Shown in pieces: positions 1 to 5,710 of a DNA stretch of 6,391 nt. The stretch is from Paracoccaceae bacterium (GTDB lineage: Bacteria > Pseudomonadota > Alphaproteobacteria > Rhodobacterales > Rhodobacteraceae): NCBI GenBank assembly GCA_007121115.1, contig SKMI01000295.1, positions 1 to 6,391 on the forward strand, in the 5' to 3' direction. The position numbers were made by a program, and so were the translations under genes. The notes beneath the pieces are model-generated. The model had not been told where the DNA came from, did no database searches, and worked only from the letters and a program-made list of their open reading frames with translations. How positions within the stretch are numbered: position 1 is the first letter of the stretch; the number at the start of each line of letters is the position of its first letter.

Positions 1-2
1 CC

Positions 3-440
3 CCCTGCCTCACCCTGATGGCCGCCTTCCCCGAGGCGGGTGCCCCCGACATCCGCTTCCGCGCCGACGAGGACCACCCCCTTCCCTGGATCGCCCGCGA
101 CAGCAGCCGCCCCGGTCGCGCCCGCCCCGGCCTCTCGGGCTGGGTCGCACAGGCGAGCCCCGAGTGGAGCGCGCAGCACCTCGAGGAAACGCCAGACGCC
201 ATCGCCGCCGCCATGCTCCCCCTCCTGGCCGAAGCGCTGGACCTCGACCCGGCAGCGGTACTTCACACCAGCGCCCACCGCTGGCGCTACGCCCGGGTCA
301 CCCGCCCCCTCGGCGCGCCCTTCCTGACCGATGCTGACACCGGGCTCTGGCTCGGCGGCGACTGGTGCCTCGGCCCGCGAGTCGAGGCCGCCTGGCAAAG
401 CGGACACGCCATCGCCGCCGACATCCTCGCCCGCGGCTGA
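3..440 (+). CDS. Renalase-like FAD/NAD(P)-dependent oxidoreductase, C-terminal part (5' end outside window)
   Basis: This is the last 145 codons of a gene that enters from the left edge. The frame is open from base 3 (P-C-L-T-L before the first visible Met at 18), so that Met is probably internal. Family features are visible: a short W-V-A-Q-A-S-P-E-W-S-A-Q-H-L-E block, an H-R-W-R-Y-A motif, and near the end G-L-W-L-G-G-D-W-C-L-G-P-R-V-E-A-A-W-Q-S-G. The last block is the C-terminal part of the FAD-binding fold in renalase-like flavin oxidoreductases, where GD contacts the cofactor and the final helix closes the Rossmann domain. The N-terminal GxGxxG dinucleotide motif, which would confirm the assignment, lies outside the window. 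Such bacterial proteins are cytosolic; the substrate cannot be deduced here, and the name 'renalase-like' refers to fold, not proven activity. It ends in TGA and converges on the ABC-F gene. Confidence 0.85.
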   Translation, partial: PCLTLMAAFPEAGAPDIRFRADEDHPLPWIARDSSRPGRARPGLSGWVAQASPEWSAQHLEETPDAIAAAMLPLLAEALDLDPAAVLHTSAHRWRYARVTRPLGAPFLTDADTGLWLGGDWCLGPRVEAAWQSGHAIAADILARG

Positions 441-467
441 GGCGGGCCCCACCCCGCAGTACCGATC

Positions 468-487
468 GCCGCGCGCGTGCGCGCGGC
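468..487. terminator. Candidate bidirectional hairpin, no U-tract
   Basis: The arms 468-476 (GCCGCGCGC) and 479-487 (GCGCGCGGC) are perfect reverse complements around GT, which gives a realistic 8-bp stem with a 4-nt loop. It sits between two convergent stop codons, 28 nt past the oxidoreductase stop. No T-run follows on either strand, so it is not a canonical intrinsic terminator. It could mark or protect a 3' end, or act with Rho. High GC content makes chance inverted repeats more likely. Confidence 0.35.
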
Positions 488-505
488 CCGACCCAACCGG
501 ACAGC

Positions 506-524
506 GGCGCATCTTTGATGCGTC
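506..524. terminator. Candidate hairpin downstream of the ABC-F gene
   Basis: CGCATC (508-513) and GATGCG (517-522) pair perfectly around TTT. One G-T wobble and one G-C pair extend the stem to 506-524. The site is about 40 nt past the stop codon of the minus-strand ABC-F gene. It is less GC-pure than its surroundings, which makes the symmetry more noteworthy, but there is no U-tract. It may be a 3'-end structure for either convergent transcript. Confidence 0.35.
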
Positions 525-565
525 CTGGCCGGGCGGGAGCACCCCCTTTCCCGCAGAGCGCGCCC

Positions 566-2395
566 TCAGCCCTCCAGCGCCTCGGCCTTTTCGGCCAACG
601 CCAGCCAGTCCTCCTCGGCCTGCGCAAGCGCGTCCTGCCGTTGGGCCAGTGCGGCGGTGGCCTTCGAAAATTTTTCCGGCGCGCGGGTGAACAGCTCCGG
701 GTCGGCCAGCAGCCTTTCCAGCTTGCCGATCTCGGCTTCCAGCCGCGCGATCTCGTCGGGCAGCGTTTCCAGCCGGTGCTTTTCGGCGAAGCTCAGCTTC
801 GCTCTGCGCACCGGAGCCGCGGCCTTTGGCGCGGGCTTTGGCGGCGCGGCAGACCCCGGCTTCCCGGCCGCCTCGGCCACCGCAAACCGCGCGCCCTGCG
901 CCCGCGCATCCGACCAGCCCCCGGCATAGAGCGTCGCGCGCCCCTGCCCTTCAAAGACCAGCGTGCTGCTCGCCACGCGGTCGACGAAATCGCGGTCGTG
1001 GCTGACGAGGATCACCGTGCCCTCGAACCCGCCCAAGAGGTCCTGCAGCAGGTCCAGCGTCTCGATGTCCAGATCGTTGGTCGGCTCGTCCAGCACCAGC
1101 AGGTTCGCCTCGCGCGCCATCAGCTTGGCCAGCAGCAGCCGCGCCTTCTCCCCGCCCGAAAGCGAGCGCACCGGCGCGCGCGCCTGCGAGTCGTCGAACA
1201 GGAAATCCTTCAGATACCCCACCACATGCCGGGGCGTGCCGCGCACCATCACCTGATCGGCCTGCCCCGAGACGCGCATCAACGGATCGCCGGTCAGGTT
1301 CTCCCACAGCGTCGCGTCCCCATCCAGTTGCGCGCGGGTCTGGTCGAACAGCGCCACCTCCAGCCCGGTGCCCCGGCGGATGCTGCCCGCATCCGGTTCA
1401 TCCTCCCCCAGGATCAGCCGCAACACGGTGGTCTTGCCGCAGCCGTTCGGCCCCATCAGCGCCAGTCGCTCGCCGCGCGTGATCCGCAGCGACAGATCGC
1501 GCAGCAGCACGCGCCCGCCCTGCGCCTTGGTCACCCCGTCCAGTTCCGCCACCAGCTTGCCCGAGGCGGGCGCCGCCTCCAGCGCCATGGCCGCCGTGCC
1601 CTGCCGCCGGATCTGCGCTGCGCGCTCGGCCCGCAGTGCCTGCAAGGCGCGCACCCGGCCCTGATTGCGCTTGCGCCGCGCGCTGATGCCTTCGACGGCC
1701 CAGCGGGCCTCGGCCCTGATCTTGCGGTCAAGCTTGTGGCGGGCGGCGTCCTCGGCCTCCCAGACACGCTCGCGCCAGTCCTCGAACCCTTCGAACGGCC
1801 CGTCCCTTCGGCGCACCTGCCCGCGATCGATCCAGAGCGTGCCGCGGGCCAGCGCGTTCAGAAAGGCGCGGTCGTGGCTGATCAGCACGAAGCCCGCGCG
1901 GGTCTCGCGCAGCCGCTCCTCCAGCCAGGTGATGGCGCCGATGTCCAGATGGTTGGTGGGCTCATCGAGCAGCATCAGTTCCGGTGCCTCGGCCAGGAGC
2001 CGCGCCAGCGCCGCCCGCCGCCGCTCCCCGCCCGAGGCGCGCGCCGGGTCCAGCGCCGGATCGAATGTCAGCCCCTCGGCGGCCAGTTCCACGCGGTAAG
2101 CTTCGCCCGGGTCCAGCGCCTGCGCGGCATAGTCGCCCAGCGTGGCAAAGCCCGCGTAATCGGGGTCCTGCTCCATGTAGCCCACGGTCACGCCCGGCGC
2201 GCAGGCGCGCGCGCCCCGGTCGGGTTCGATCAGCCCGGCCATGACCTTCATCAGCGTGGATTTGCCCGACCCGTTGCGCCCCACCAGCGCCAGCCGGTCG
2301 CCGGGCTGGATCACCAGATCGAGCCCGTCTAGGACCGGCGCGCCGCCCCAGCCAAGCGCGATGTCCGAAAGTTGCAGAAGCGGTGCCTGTGCCAT
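566..2395 (-). CDS. uup: ABC-F family ATP-binding protein, Uup type
   Basis: A 609-residue soluble protein with two ABC ATPase domains in one chain and no membrane segments: the ABC-F layout. Domain 1 has Walker A GRNGSGKST (39-47), signature SGGE (121-124), Walker B plus catalytic Glu LLDEP (142-146) followed by TNHLD, and switch His174. A charged Arg/Lys-rich interdomain linker spans about 205-285. Domain 2 has Walker A GPNGCGKTT (315-323), LSGGE (412-416), LVLDEPTNDLD (433-443) and His466. A Gly/Pro/Ala-rich hinge (about 511-530) leads to a predicted C-terminal coiled coil (about 538-607). That tail and the DEPTNDLD form match Uup, a ribosome- and branched-DNA-associated ABC-F protein linked to transposon precise excision and ribosome assembly in E. 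coli. The frame is open upstream to 2788, but that stretch lies inside the acyltransferase gene; Met at 2395 begins the conserved domain, although no clear SD precedes it. It lies 59 nt downstream of the olsB-like gene on the same strand, so co-transcription is likely. Confidence 0.93.
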   Translation of the reverse strand: MAQAPLLQLSDIALGWGGAPVLDGLDLVIQPGDRLALVGRNGSGKSTLMKVMAGLIEPDRGARACAPGVTVGYMEQDPDYAGFATLGDYAAQALDPGEAYRVELAAEGLTFDPALDPARASGGERRRAALARLLAEAPELMLLDEPTNHLDIGAITWLEERLRETRAGFVLISHDRAFLNALARGTLWIDRGQVRRRDGPFEGFEDWRERVWEAEDAARHKLDRKIRAEARWAVEGISARRKRNQGRVRALQALRAERAAQIRRQGTAAMALEAAPASGKLVAELDGVTKAQGGRVLLRDLSLRITRGERLALMGPNGCGKTTVLRLILGEDEPDAGSIRRGTGLEVALFDQTRAQLDGDATLWENLTGDPLMRVSGQADQVMVRGTPRHVVGYLKDFLFDDSQARAPVRSLSGGEKARLLLAKLMAREANLLVLDEPTNDLDIETLDLLQDLLGGFEGTVILVSHDRDFVDRVASSTLVFEGQGRATLYAGGWSDARAQGARFAVAEAAGKPGSAAPPKPAPKAAAPVRRAKLSFAEKHRLETLPDEIARLEAEIGKLERLLADPELFTRAPEKFSKATAALAQRQDALAQAEEDWLALAEKAEALEG

Positions 2396-2454
2396 GGGCG
2401 GCGTCTTAGCGCGGCAGACGGCGAAGGGAAAGCCGCGCGTCTGTCCTACGGAGA

Positions 2455-3210
2455 TCACACGGCAGCCAGTGCCCGCAGGCTTTGGCGCCGCGCCTGCGGC
2501 ACGCGGTCGGCGGCCAGCGCGGTGAAGACATGCAGCGTGTCCAGATCGCGGTCGATCACCGCATGGTCCGAAACCCAGCCGCCCAGCGCCAGATAGGACC
2601 GCAAGAGCGGCGGCACGCCCGCGCGCGCCGCCCCGTCGTCGCCCGGGGCCGCGGCAAAACGCGCCAGCGCCACGGTCTCCGCCGCGCGCGCCGCCGGTCC
2701 CTGCCCTGCGGGCGCGCAATGGTGCCGCCACAGATACCCCAGCGCCGCCGCGTGCCGCGCCGGGTCCGCGCCGGGAAACGAGGTGCAACCCAGCAGCATC
2801 CCCGCCCCGGACCCCAAAGTCAGCGCCGCAATCCGGCCCAGCATCAGCCGCGGCGGATCCGGATCTGCCCGCAGGTCCGGCGCAATGCAGAACCGCCCCA
2901 ATTCCAGCAGCGGCGCCGCGCGCGCCATGTGCAACCCGCGCAGGCCATAGAACTGCCCGGTATAGCCGCGCGCCGCCGCCGCCCTGTCGGCGTGCAGGAA
3001 CACGCGGCAGGCGGCGGCCGTGCGCCCGGTCGCCACCTCCTGCACGGTCAGGTGACGCGCTTCGGCGTCGAAACGGTCCGTATCCGGCGCGCCACCCCGG
3101 AACACTTGCGCGCGCAGGTCAAGCGCGGCCCGCGCCGCCGCCGCACCCGAGGCGCTGGCTGCACGGAAGCGCGGCGCGGGGGCGGTGGACGGCATGGCGG
3201 CCTTGGGCAT
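2455..3210 (-). CDS. olsB: OlsB-family GNAT N-acyltransferase (ornithine/glutamine lipid, first step)
   Basis: A 251-residue protein of the OlsB family. OlsB transfers a 3-hydroxyacyl chain from acyl carrier protein to the alpha-amino group of an amino acid, making the lyso-aminolipid that OlsA then O-acylates, on the cytoplasmic side of the inner membrane. Matching blocks are L-R-A-Q-V-F (32-37), D-R-F-D-A-E-A-R-H-L (45-54), C-R-V-F near 68-71, the acyl-binding-core E-L-G-R-F-C-I-A-P (103-111), G-C-T-S-F-P-G (141-147), V-P-P-L-L-R-S-Y-L-A-L-G (199-210) and A-V-I-D-R-D (217-222). The start at 3210 is supported by GGAGG (3215-3219 on this strand) four bases upstream; Met6 would sit too far away. 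An Ala-rich N-terminus of about 25 residues precedes the conserved core. No olsA lies beside it: the next gene downstream is uup. That leaves open the glutamine-lipid GlsB branch of the same family. The symbol names the family; the amino acid acylated is not shown. Confidence 0.82.
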   Translation of the reverse strand: MPKAAMPSTAPAPRFRAASASGAAAARAALDLRAQVFRGGAPDTDRFDAEARHLTVQEVATGRTAAACRVFLHADRAAAARGYTGQFYGLRGLHMARAAPLLELGRFCIAPDLRADPDPPRLMLGRIAALTLGSGAGMLLGCTSFPGADPARHAAALGYLWRHHCAPAGQGPAARAAETVALARFAAAPGDDGAARAGVPPLLRSYLALGGWVSDHAVIDRDLDTLHVFTALAADRVPQARRQSLRALAAV

Positions 3211-3319
3211 GGGGCCTCCGAAGGACAGAATTGACCCCGGCCTGCGCGCTCTGGTCCCGGGGCGGTTTGATCCTAGATATTAATCGGAAATGACAGATTT
3301 GCGAAGCACAGGACGATCC
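3211..3319. promoter_or_regulatory. Divergent promoter region between olsB-like gene and msrB
   Basis: This 109-nt gap separates divergent starts. Its left half is GC-rich, but 3266-3300 (around GATATTAATC) is markedly AT-rich for this window and is the likely site of promoters in both directions. TTGATC at 3267-3272 and TAGATA at 3274-3279 are loosely promoter-like but not at a standard spacing, so no -35/-10 pair is assigned. No convincing operator was seen. Confidence 0.4.
3310..3313 (+). promoter_or_regulatory. Ribosome binding site setting the msrB start
   Basis: AGGA lies six bases before ATG at 3320. The alternative in-frame ATG at 3290 is preceded only by a weak CGGAA, sits inside the AT-rich promoter-like stretch, and would add ten non-conserved residues. 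Confidence 0.6.
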
Positions 3320-3718
3320 ATGAGTTTTCCGGTTCAGAAAAGCGACGACGAATTGCGCGAACGGCTTTCGCCGCTGGCCTACAAGGTGACGCAGCGCGAA
3401 GGGACCGAGCGCGCTTTCACCCATGACGATTTTCCGAAGGACCCGGGCAGGTTCCACTGCGTCTGCTGCGGGCAGGCGCTGTTCGATCAGGCGCAGAAAT
3501 TCGACAGCGGCACCGGTTGGCCGTCCTTCTGGGCGCCGCTGGACGAGGGCGCTGTGGGCACGCGCGAGGATCGCAAGCTGTTCATGCGCCGGACCGAGGT
3601 GCATTGCAGCAATTGCGGCGCGCATCTGGGCCATGTCTTTCCCGATGGCCCGCCGCCCACCGGGCTGCGCTATTGCATGAACGGTGTGGCGATGGACTTC
3701 GTGCCTGCCGGGGATTGA
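3320..3718 (+). CDS. msrB: Peptide-methionine (R)-S-oxide reductase MsrB
   Basis: A 132-residue cytosolic enzyme that reduces the R epimer of methionine sulfoxide in proteins back to methionine, normally recycled by thioredoxin. The single SelR domain fills the protein. The structural zinc site is two CxxC pairs: Cys47/Cys50 in C-V-C-C-G and Cys96/Cys99 in C-S-N-C-G. The active-site blocks are F-D-S-G-T-G-W-P-S-F (61-70), A-H-L-G-H-V-F-P-D-G-P (101-111) and G-L-R-Y-C-M-N-G, with catalytic Cys119. Thr65 occupies the position where E. coli MsrB has the resolving Cys (SGCGWPSF), so this is the class lacking the classical resolving cysteine. Cys49, between the zinc ligands, is the only other Cys. 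The length is near the family norm (E. coli, 137). The start is chosen by its SD at 3310. There is no signal peptide. The gene stands alone, divergent from olsB and convergent with chaC. Confidence 0.95.
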   Translation: MSFPVQKSDDELRERLSPLAYKVTQREGTERAFTHDDFPKDPGRFHCVCCGQALFDQAQKFDSGTGWPSFWAPLDEGAVGTREDRKLFMRRTEVHCSNCGAHLGHVFPDGPPPTGLRYCMNGVAMDFVPAGD

Positions 3719-3817
3719 TCCGCTGCGGTCGAGGTGGTGGCGCCGGGTCTGTCGGCGTGCCCGACGAGCGCGTGGCCGCCAAGGCACGAGCACCCATTGC
3801 GCATCGCCCGCGACCAC
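3719..3817. other. Convergent spacer msrB/chaC
   Basis: This 99-nt gap lies between two facing stop codons. The only structure seen is a short hairpin, GTCGG (3751-3755) and CCGAC (3761-3765) with a 5-nt loop, too weak to call a terminator. There is no T-tract and no credible small gene. Confidence 0.4.
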
Positions 3818-4372
3818 TCAGCTTGCGGCGGAGTCCGAAAGCAGTGCCCGCACACGGTCGGACAGCCAGTCCAGTTCCGGATCGCGCAGCCCCAGCTCGG
3901 CCAGATGCGCGGCGGTGTTGAACAGGTAATCCGCGTTCGGCCCCCGCCCGCCATGGGCACGGGCGATGATGCGGGCCTGTTCTTCCAGCGGCAGGCCGCC
4001 GCAATACTGGTCATGGGTGCGGTCAATGACATAGGTCACCGCCTCGACCTTGCGTCCATCGGCCAGCGCCAGCGGCTGCAGGGTTTCCAGATAGGCCGCC
4101 GAGATCAGTTCCCGCGCGCGCAGGTATTCCAGCGTCTCGGGTGCGATCCGGGCCGGGATCTCGAAGGCCAGCCCCTCGCATGTACCCTTTGCCGCATCGA
4201 GCGCCAGCACCAGACCCGGCGCGGCCTCGGTCCCGCGGTGGTGGATCGAGCGCATGCAGAAGGACCGCCGGAAGCCGTCAAGCTGCGCGATCTGCGCCGA
4301 GGCATAGGCAAAGCCGGGGTTCCACACCAGTGACCCGTAGCCGAAAACCCAAACCGAAGCGCTCTTGCTCAT
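3818..4372 (-). CDS. chaC: ChaC-like gamma-glutamylcyclotransferase (glutathione-specific)
   Basis: A 184-residue cytosolic enzyme of the ChaC family, which cleaves glutathione to 5-oxoproline and Cys-Gly. Visible features: the substrate-binding loop V-F-G-Y-G-S-L-V-W-N-P-G-F (9-21, with YGSL at 12-15), H-H-R-G-T followed by P-G-L-V-L-A-L (44-58), and L-R-A-R-E-L with Glu88, the expected general base, then A-V-T-Y-V (111-115) and a Q-Y-C-G-G-L block (122-127) typical of bacterial ChaC. The frame is open 48 codons further upstream, but that stretch is unconserved and overlaps the divergent gene; ATG at 4372 has AGGA (4381-4384, this strand) eight bases upstream and begins directly at the conserved fold. 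The family is named after its place in the E. coli cha (Ca2+/H+ antiporter) locus, but no cation antiporter gene lies nearby here. Transcribed alone and divergently from the DUF2125 gene. Confidence 0.9.
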   Translation of the reverse strand: MSKSASVWVFGYGSLVWNPGFAYASAQIAQLDGFRRSFCMRSIHHRGTEAAPGLVLALDAAKGTCEGLAFEIPARIAPETLEYLRARELISAAYLETLQPLALADGRKVEAVTYVIDRTHDQYCGGLPLEEQARIIARAHGGRGPNADYLFNTAAHLAELGLRDPELDWLSDRVRALLSDSAAS

Positions 4373-4487
4373 GTGACTGGTCCTGATGCCCGTGCAGGGT
4401 GTAAACACCAATACGCGCAGCGCGAAAAGGGGCCATCGGCCTGAAATCGAGGGCGCGGGATCGGGCATAGGAAGTCGGGAACAGGGT
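4373..4487. promoter_or_regulatory. Divergent promoter region chaC/DUF2125
   Basis: This 115-nt gap must carry the promoters of both flanking genes unless transcription comes from farther away. It contains the inverted repeat GGTGT-AA-ACACC (4398-4409) and a compact CGCGC-A-GCGCG palindrome (4414-4424) followed by AAAA. No clean -35/-10 pair could be chosen for either direction. For the DUF2125 gene, GGGA at 4477-4480 lies seven bases before ATG and may be its SD. Confidence 0.4.
4398..4409. promoter_or_regulatory. Possible operator: GGTGT-N2-ACACC inverted repeat
   Basis: Perfect 5-bp arms surround AA, 25 bases upstream of the chaC start codon and about 80 upstream of the DUF2125 start. It overlaps TTTACA on the chaC strand, which lies 17 nt after TTTTCG, a very loose -10/-35 arrangement. 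Position and symmetry would suit a repressor site; no regulator family is identified. Confidence 0.25.
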
Positions 4488-5471
4488 ATGCTGCGGGTGC
4501 TGCTGATCGGGATCATCGGGGCGTTTCTGGCCTGGGGCAGCTACTGGGCCTTCGGCTCGCGGGCGCTGGAGCGTTCGGTGGGCGACTGGATCGCCGCCAC
4601 GCCCGAGGCCACCGCGGAAGCGGTCGAGGTGCGCGGCTTTCCCAATCGGTTCGATCTGACCCTGACGGCGCCAGCATACGATTCGCCCGCACTGGGCTGG
4701 TCGGCGCCCTTCGCGCAGGTTTTTGCGCTCAGCTACAAGCCGCATCACATGATTGCAGTGTTCCCGCATGACCAGAGCCTGCGGATCAATGGCGCCGACT
4801 GGGCGATCAGCAGCGCCGACATGCGGGCCAGCGTGGTCACAAAAGTGTCCAGCCAGATGGCCGGCCAGCCGGAACTGAACCGTGCGACACTGGTGATCGA
4901 TGCCCTGCGTGCGCGCGGCATCACCGGCGAGGCGCTGCAGGCCGAGACCGTGCGGATCGCTAGCCGCAAGCTGGACGATGACCCGCTGGCGCATGACCTT
5001 GGCGTCGAGGTGCTGGGCCTGCGCCTGCCACCCGAGGTCCGGGCGCTGGCCGATCCGGCCGGGGCGCTGCCGGCAGAGGTGGCGCGGCTGCATCTGGACG
5101 CGGTGATCCGGTTCGACCGCCCGCTTGATGCCGCAGGCGCATCATCGGCGCGGGTGCGCGGGCTGGAGGTGCGCGCCGGGCGGGCCGAATGGGGCGATGT
5201 GACGCTGGATGCCGAAGGCGCGCTCGAGGTCGATGCCGCCGGGCTGATCTCGGGCGAGATGGCGGTGACGGTGACCGAGTGGCAGCTACTGATGGAGGGC
5301 GCGCGCGCCGCCGGGGTCTGGGACGCGGGCGCGGACCCGCTGATTAGCGGGCTGCTGTCGGGACTGGCGCGCGAGGATGGCGACGAGACCACTATCACCC
5401 TGCCGCTGGCGGCCGAACGCGGCACGGTCTACCTTGGCCCGTTTCCGCTGGGGGCGTTGCCGACGCTCTGA
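4488..5471 (+). CDS. DUF2125 domain-containing membrane-anchored protein, function unknown
   Basis: A 327-residue protein. One hydrophobic segment at residues 3-22 (L-R-V-L-L-I-G-I-I-G-A-F-L-A-W-G) serves as an uncleaved anchor or signal; the remainder is hydrophilic and beta-rich in character, with repeated short 'LxVDAxG / LDLxVxxF'-like strands, suggesting a periplasmic domain tethered to the inner membrane. The V-R-G-F-P-N-R-F-D-L-T-L block (about 45-56), L-S-Y-K-P-H-H (about 82-88) and W-x-x-L after V-T-E are typical of the DUF2125 family, common in Rhodobacterales and other Alphaproteobacteria. No biochemical role is established to my knowledge. The frame stays open upstream to 4386, but ATG 4488 starts exactly at the hydrophobic segment and has GGGA seven bases before it. 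No obvious signal-peptidase site or lipobox is seen. It is transcribed away from chaC and ends facing the DUF2852 gene. Confidence 0.85.
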   Translation: MLRVLLIGIIGAFLAWGSYWAFGSRALERSVGDWIAATPEATAEAVEVRGFPNRFDLTLTAPAYDSPALGWSAPFAQVFALSYKPHHMIAVFPHDQSLRINGADWAISSADMRASVVTKVSSQMAGQPELNRATLVIDALRARGITGEALQAETVRIASRKLDDDPLAHDLGVEVLGLRLPPEVRALADPAGALPAEVARLHLDAVIRFDRPLDAAGASSARVRGLEVRAGRAEWGDVTLDAEGALEVDAAGLISGEMAVTVTEWQLLMEGARAAGVWDAGADPLISGLLSGLAREDGDETTITLPLAAERGTVYLGPFPLGALPTL

Positions 5472-5710
5472 GCCCCGCGCCAGGCCGGGGAAGCGCCCCC
5501 TCAGGGGATCTCCCACCAGCCCTCCCCGACACCCTTCGGGGGCGCCGCCCCAGCTGGCGCAGGGGCGAGGGCGCTCCTCAGGTCCAGAGGACACAGCGCG
5601 CGGAAACAATCGGCCGCGATGCTGCCCGGAAAGCGCGGCGGCCCCGGGGGTTCCCCGGGGCCACAACGCCTTGTCACAGGTTTTCCGGCCGCCGCCCGGA
5701 CCCGCCACAC
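5472..5710. repeat. Hairpin-rich convergent spacer, possible dispersed intergenic repeat
   Basis: This 239-nt gap lies between the facing ends of the DUF2125 and DUF2852 genes. It contains several inverted repeats: CCCCGA/TCGGGG (5524-5529 and 5536-5541), GCGCC/GGCGC (5542-5546 and 5556-5560) and the strong stem at 5640-5662. Reading frames here are low-complexity Pro/Gly/Arg shadows without an SD. The GGGAGATCCCC stretch followed by GC-rich hairpins (minus strand) is reminiscent of intergenic repeats found between convergent genes in Rhodobacterales. That resemblance is from memory; only one copy is present in the window. Confidence 0.35.
5640..5662. terminator. Strong perfect hairpin, candidate bidirectional terminator
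   Basis: GGCCCCGGGG (5640-5649) and CCCCGGGGCC (5653-5662) pair perfectly over 10 bp around the loop GTT, all G-C pairs. It lies 169 nt after the DUF2125 stop and 48 nt after the DUF2852 stop, so it is better placed to end the minus-strand transcript. Neither flank has a U-tract, so termination would be non-canonical, or the structure may instead stabilise 3' ends. Confidence 0.45.

Larger units (their letters stand above)
441..565. other. Convergent intergenic spacer with two inverted repeats
   Basis: This 125-nt gap lies between the stop codons of two convergent genes. It holds a GC-only stem at 468-487 and a second hairpin at 506-524, listed separately. No SD-preceded reading frame was seen. 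The most economical reading is a transcription-end region shared by both genes. Confidence 0.6.

Noticed and set aside
365..2332. A 655-codon open frame on the plus strand, antisense to the ABC-F gene
   Set aside because: Composition is Arg/Pro/Gln/Ala-rich without domains, there is no SD, and it spans the end of one gene and nearly all of an opposite-strand gene with two intact ATPase domains. Long antisense frames are expected at this GC content and codon bias.
2396..2788. N-terminal extension of the ABC-F protein back to an ATG at 2788
   Set aside because: The extra 131 residues are out-of-frame shadow of the olsB-like gene (Arg/Gly/Ala-rich). The conserved ABC-F domain begins at the Met at 2395.
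2482..3234. A 250-codon plus-strand frame antisense to the olsB-like gene
   Set aside because: It is Arg-rich and low complexity, mirrors the codon structure of the real gene, and has no recognisable motif or SD.
3119..3817. A 232-codon minus-strand frame covering msrB and the start of olsB
   Set aside because: It is antisense to a complete msrB with all catalytic and zinc residues, is Arg/His-rich, and shows no family features.
3818..4372. ChaC plus MsrB as a dedicated redox operon
   Set aside because: The genes converge on opposite strands, so they cannot share a transcript; a functional link would be thematic only.
4386..4487. Upstream ATG giving the DUF2125 protein 34 more residues
   Set aside because: The extension is unconserved and crosses the palindrome-bearing promoter region. 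The hydrophobic anchor starts exactly at the ATG at 4488, which has a nearby GGGA.
4373..4516. Extension of ChaC to an ATG at 4516 with a hydrophobic-looking stretch (possible signal peptide)
   Set aside because: It would overlap the start of the divergent gene, the SD sits at the ATG at 4372, and ChaC enzymes act in the cytosol.
4278..5093. A 271-codon minus-strand frame antisense to the DUF2125 gene
   Set aside because: It overlaps chaC in another frame and opposes a gene with a clear anchor, SD and family motifs; composition is typical of a shadow.
5501..5710. A 69-codon minus-strand frame in the hairpin-rich spacer ending in W-W-E-I-P
   Set aside because: It is Pro/Gly/Arg-rich, has no SD, and is made mostly of inverted-repeat sequence. 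Similar spurious proteins arise when intergenic repeats are translated.
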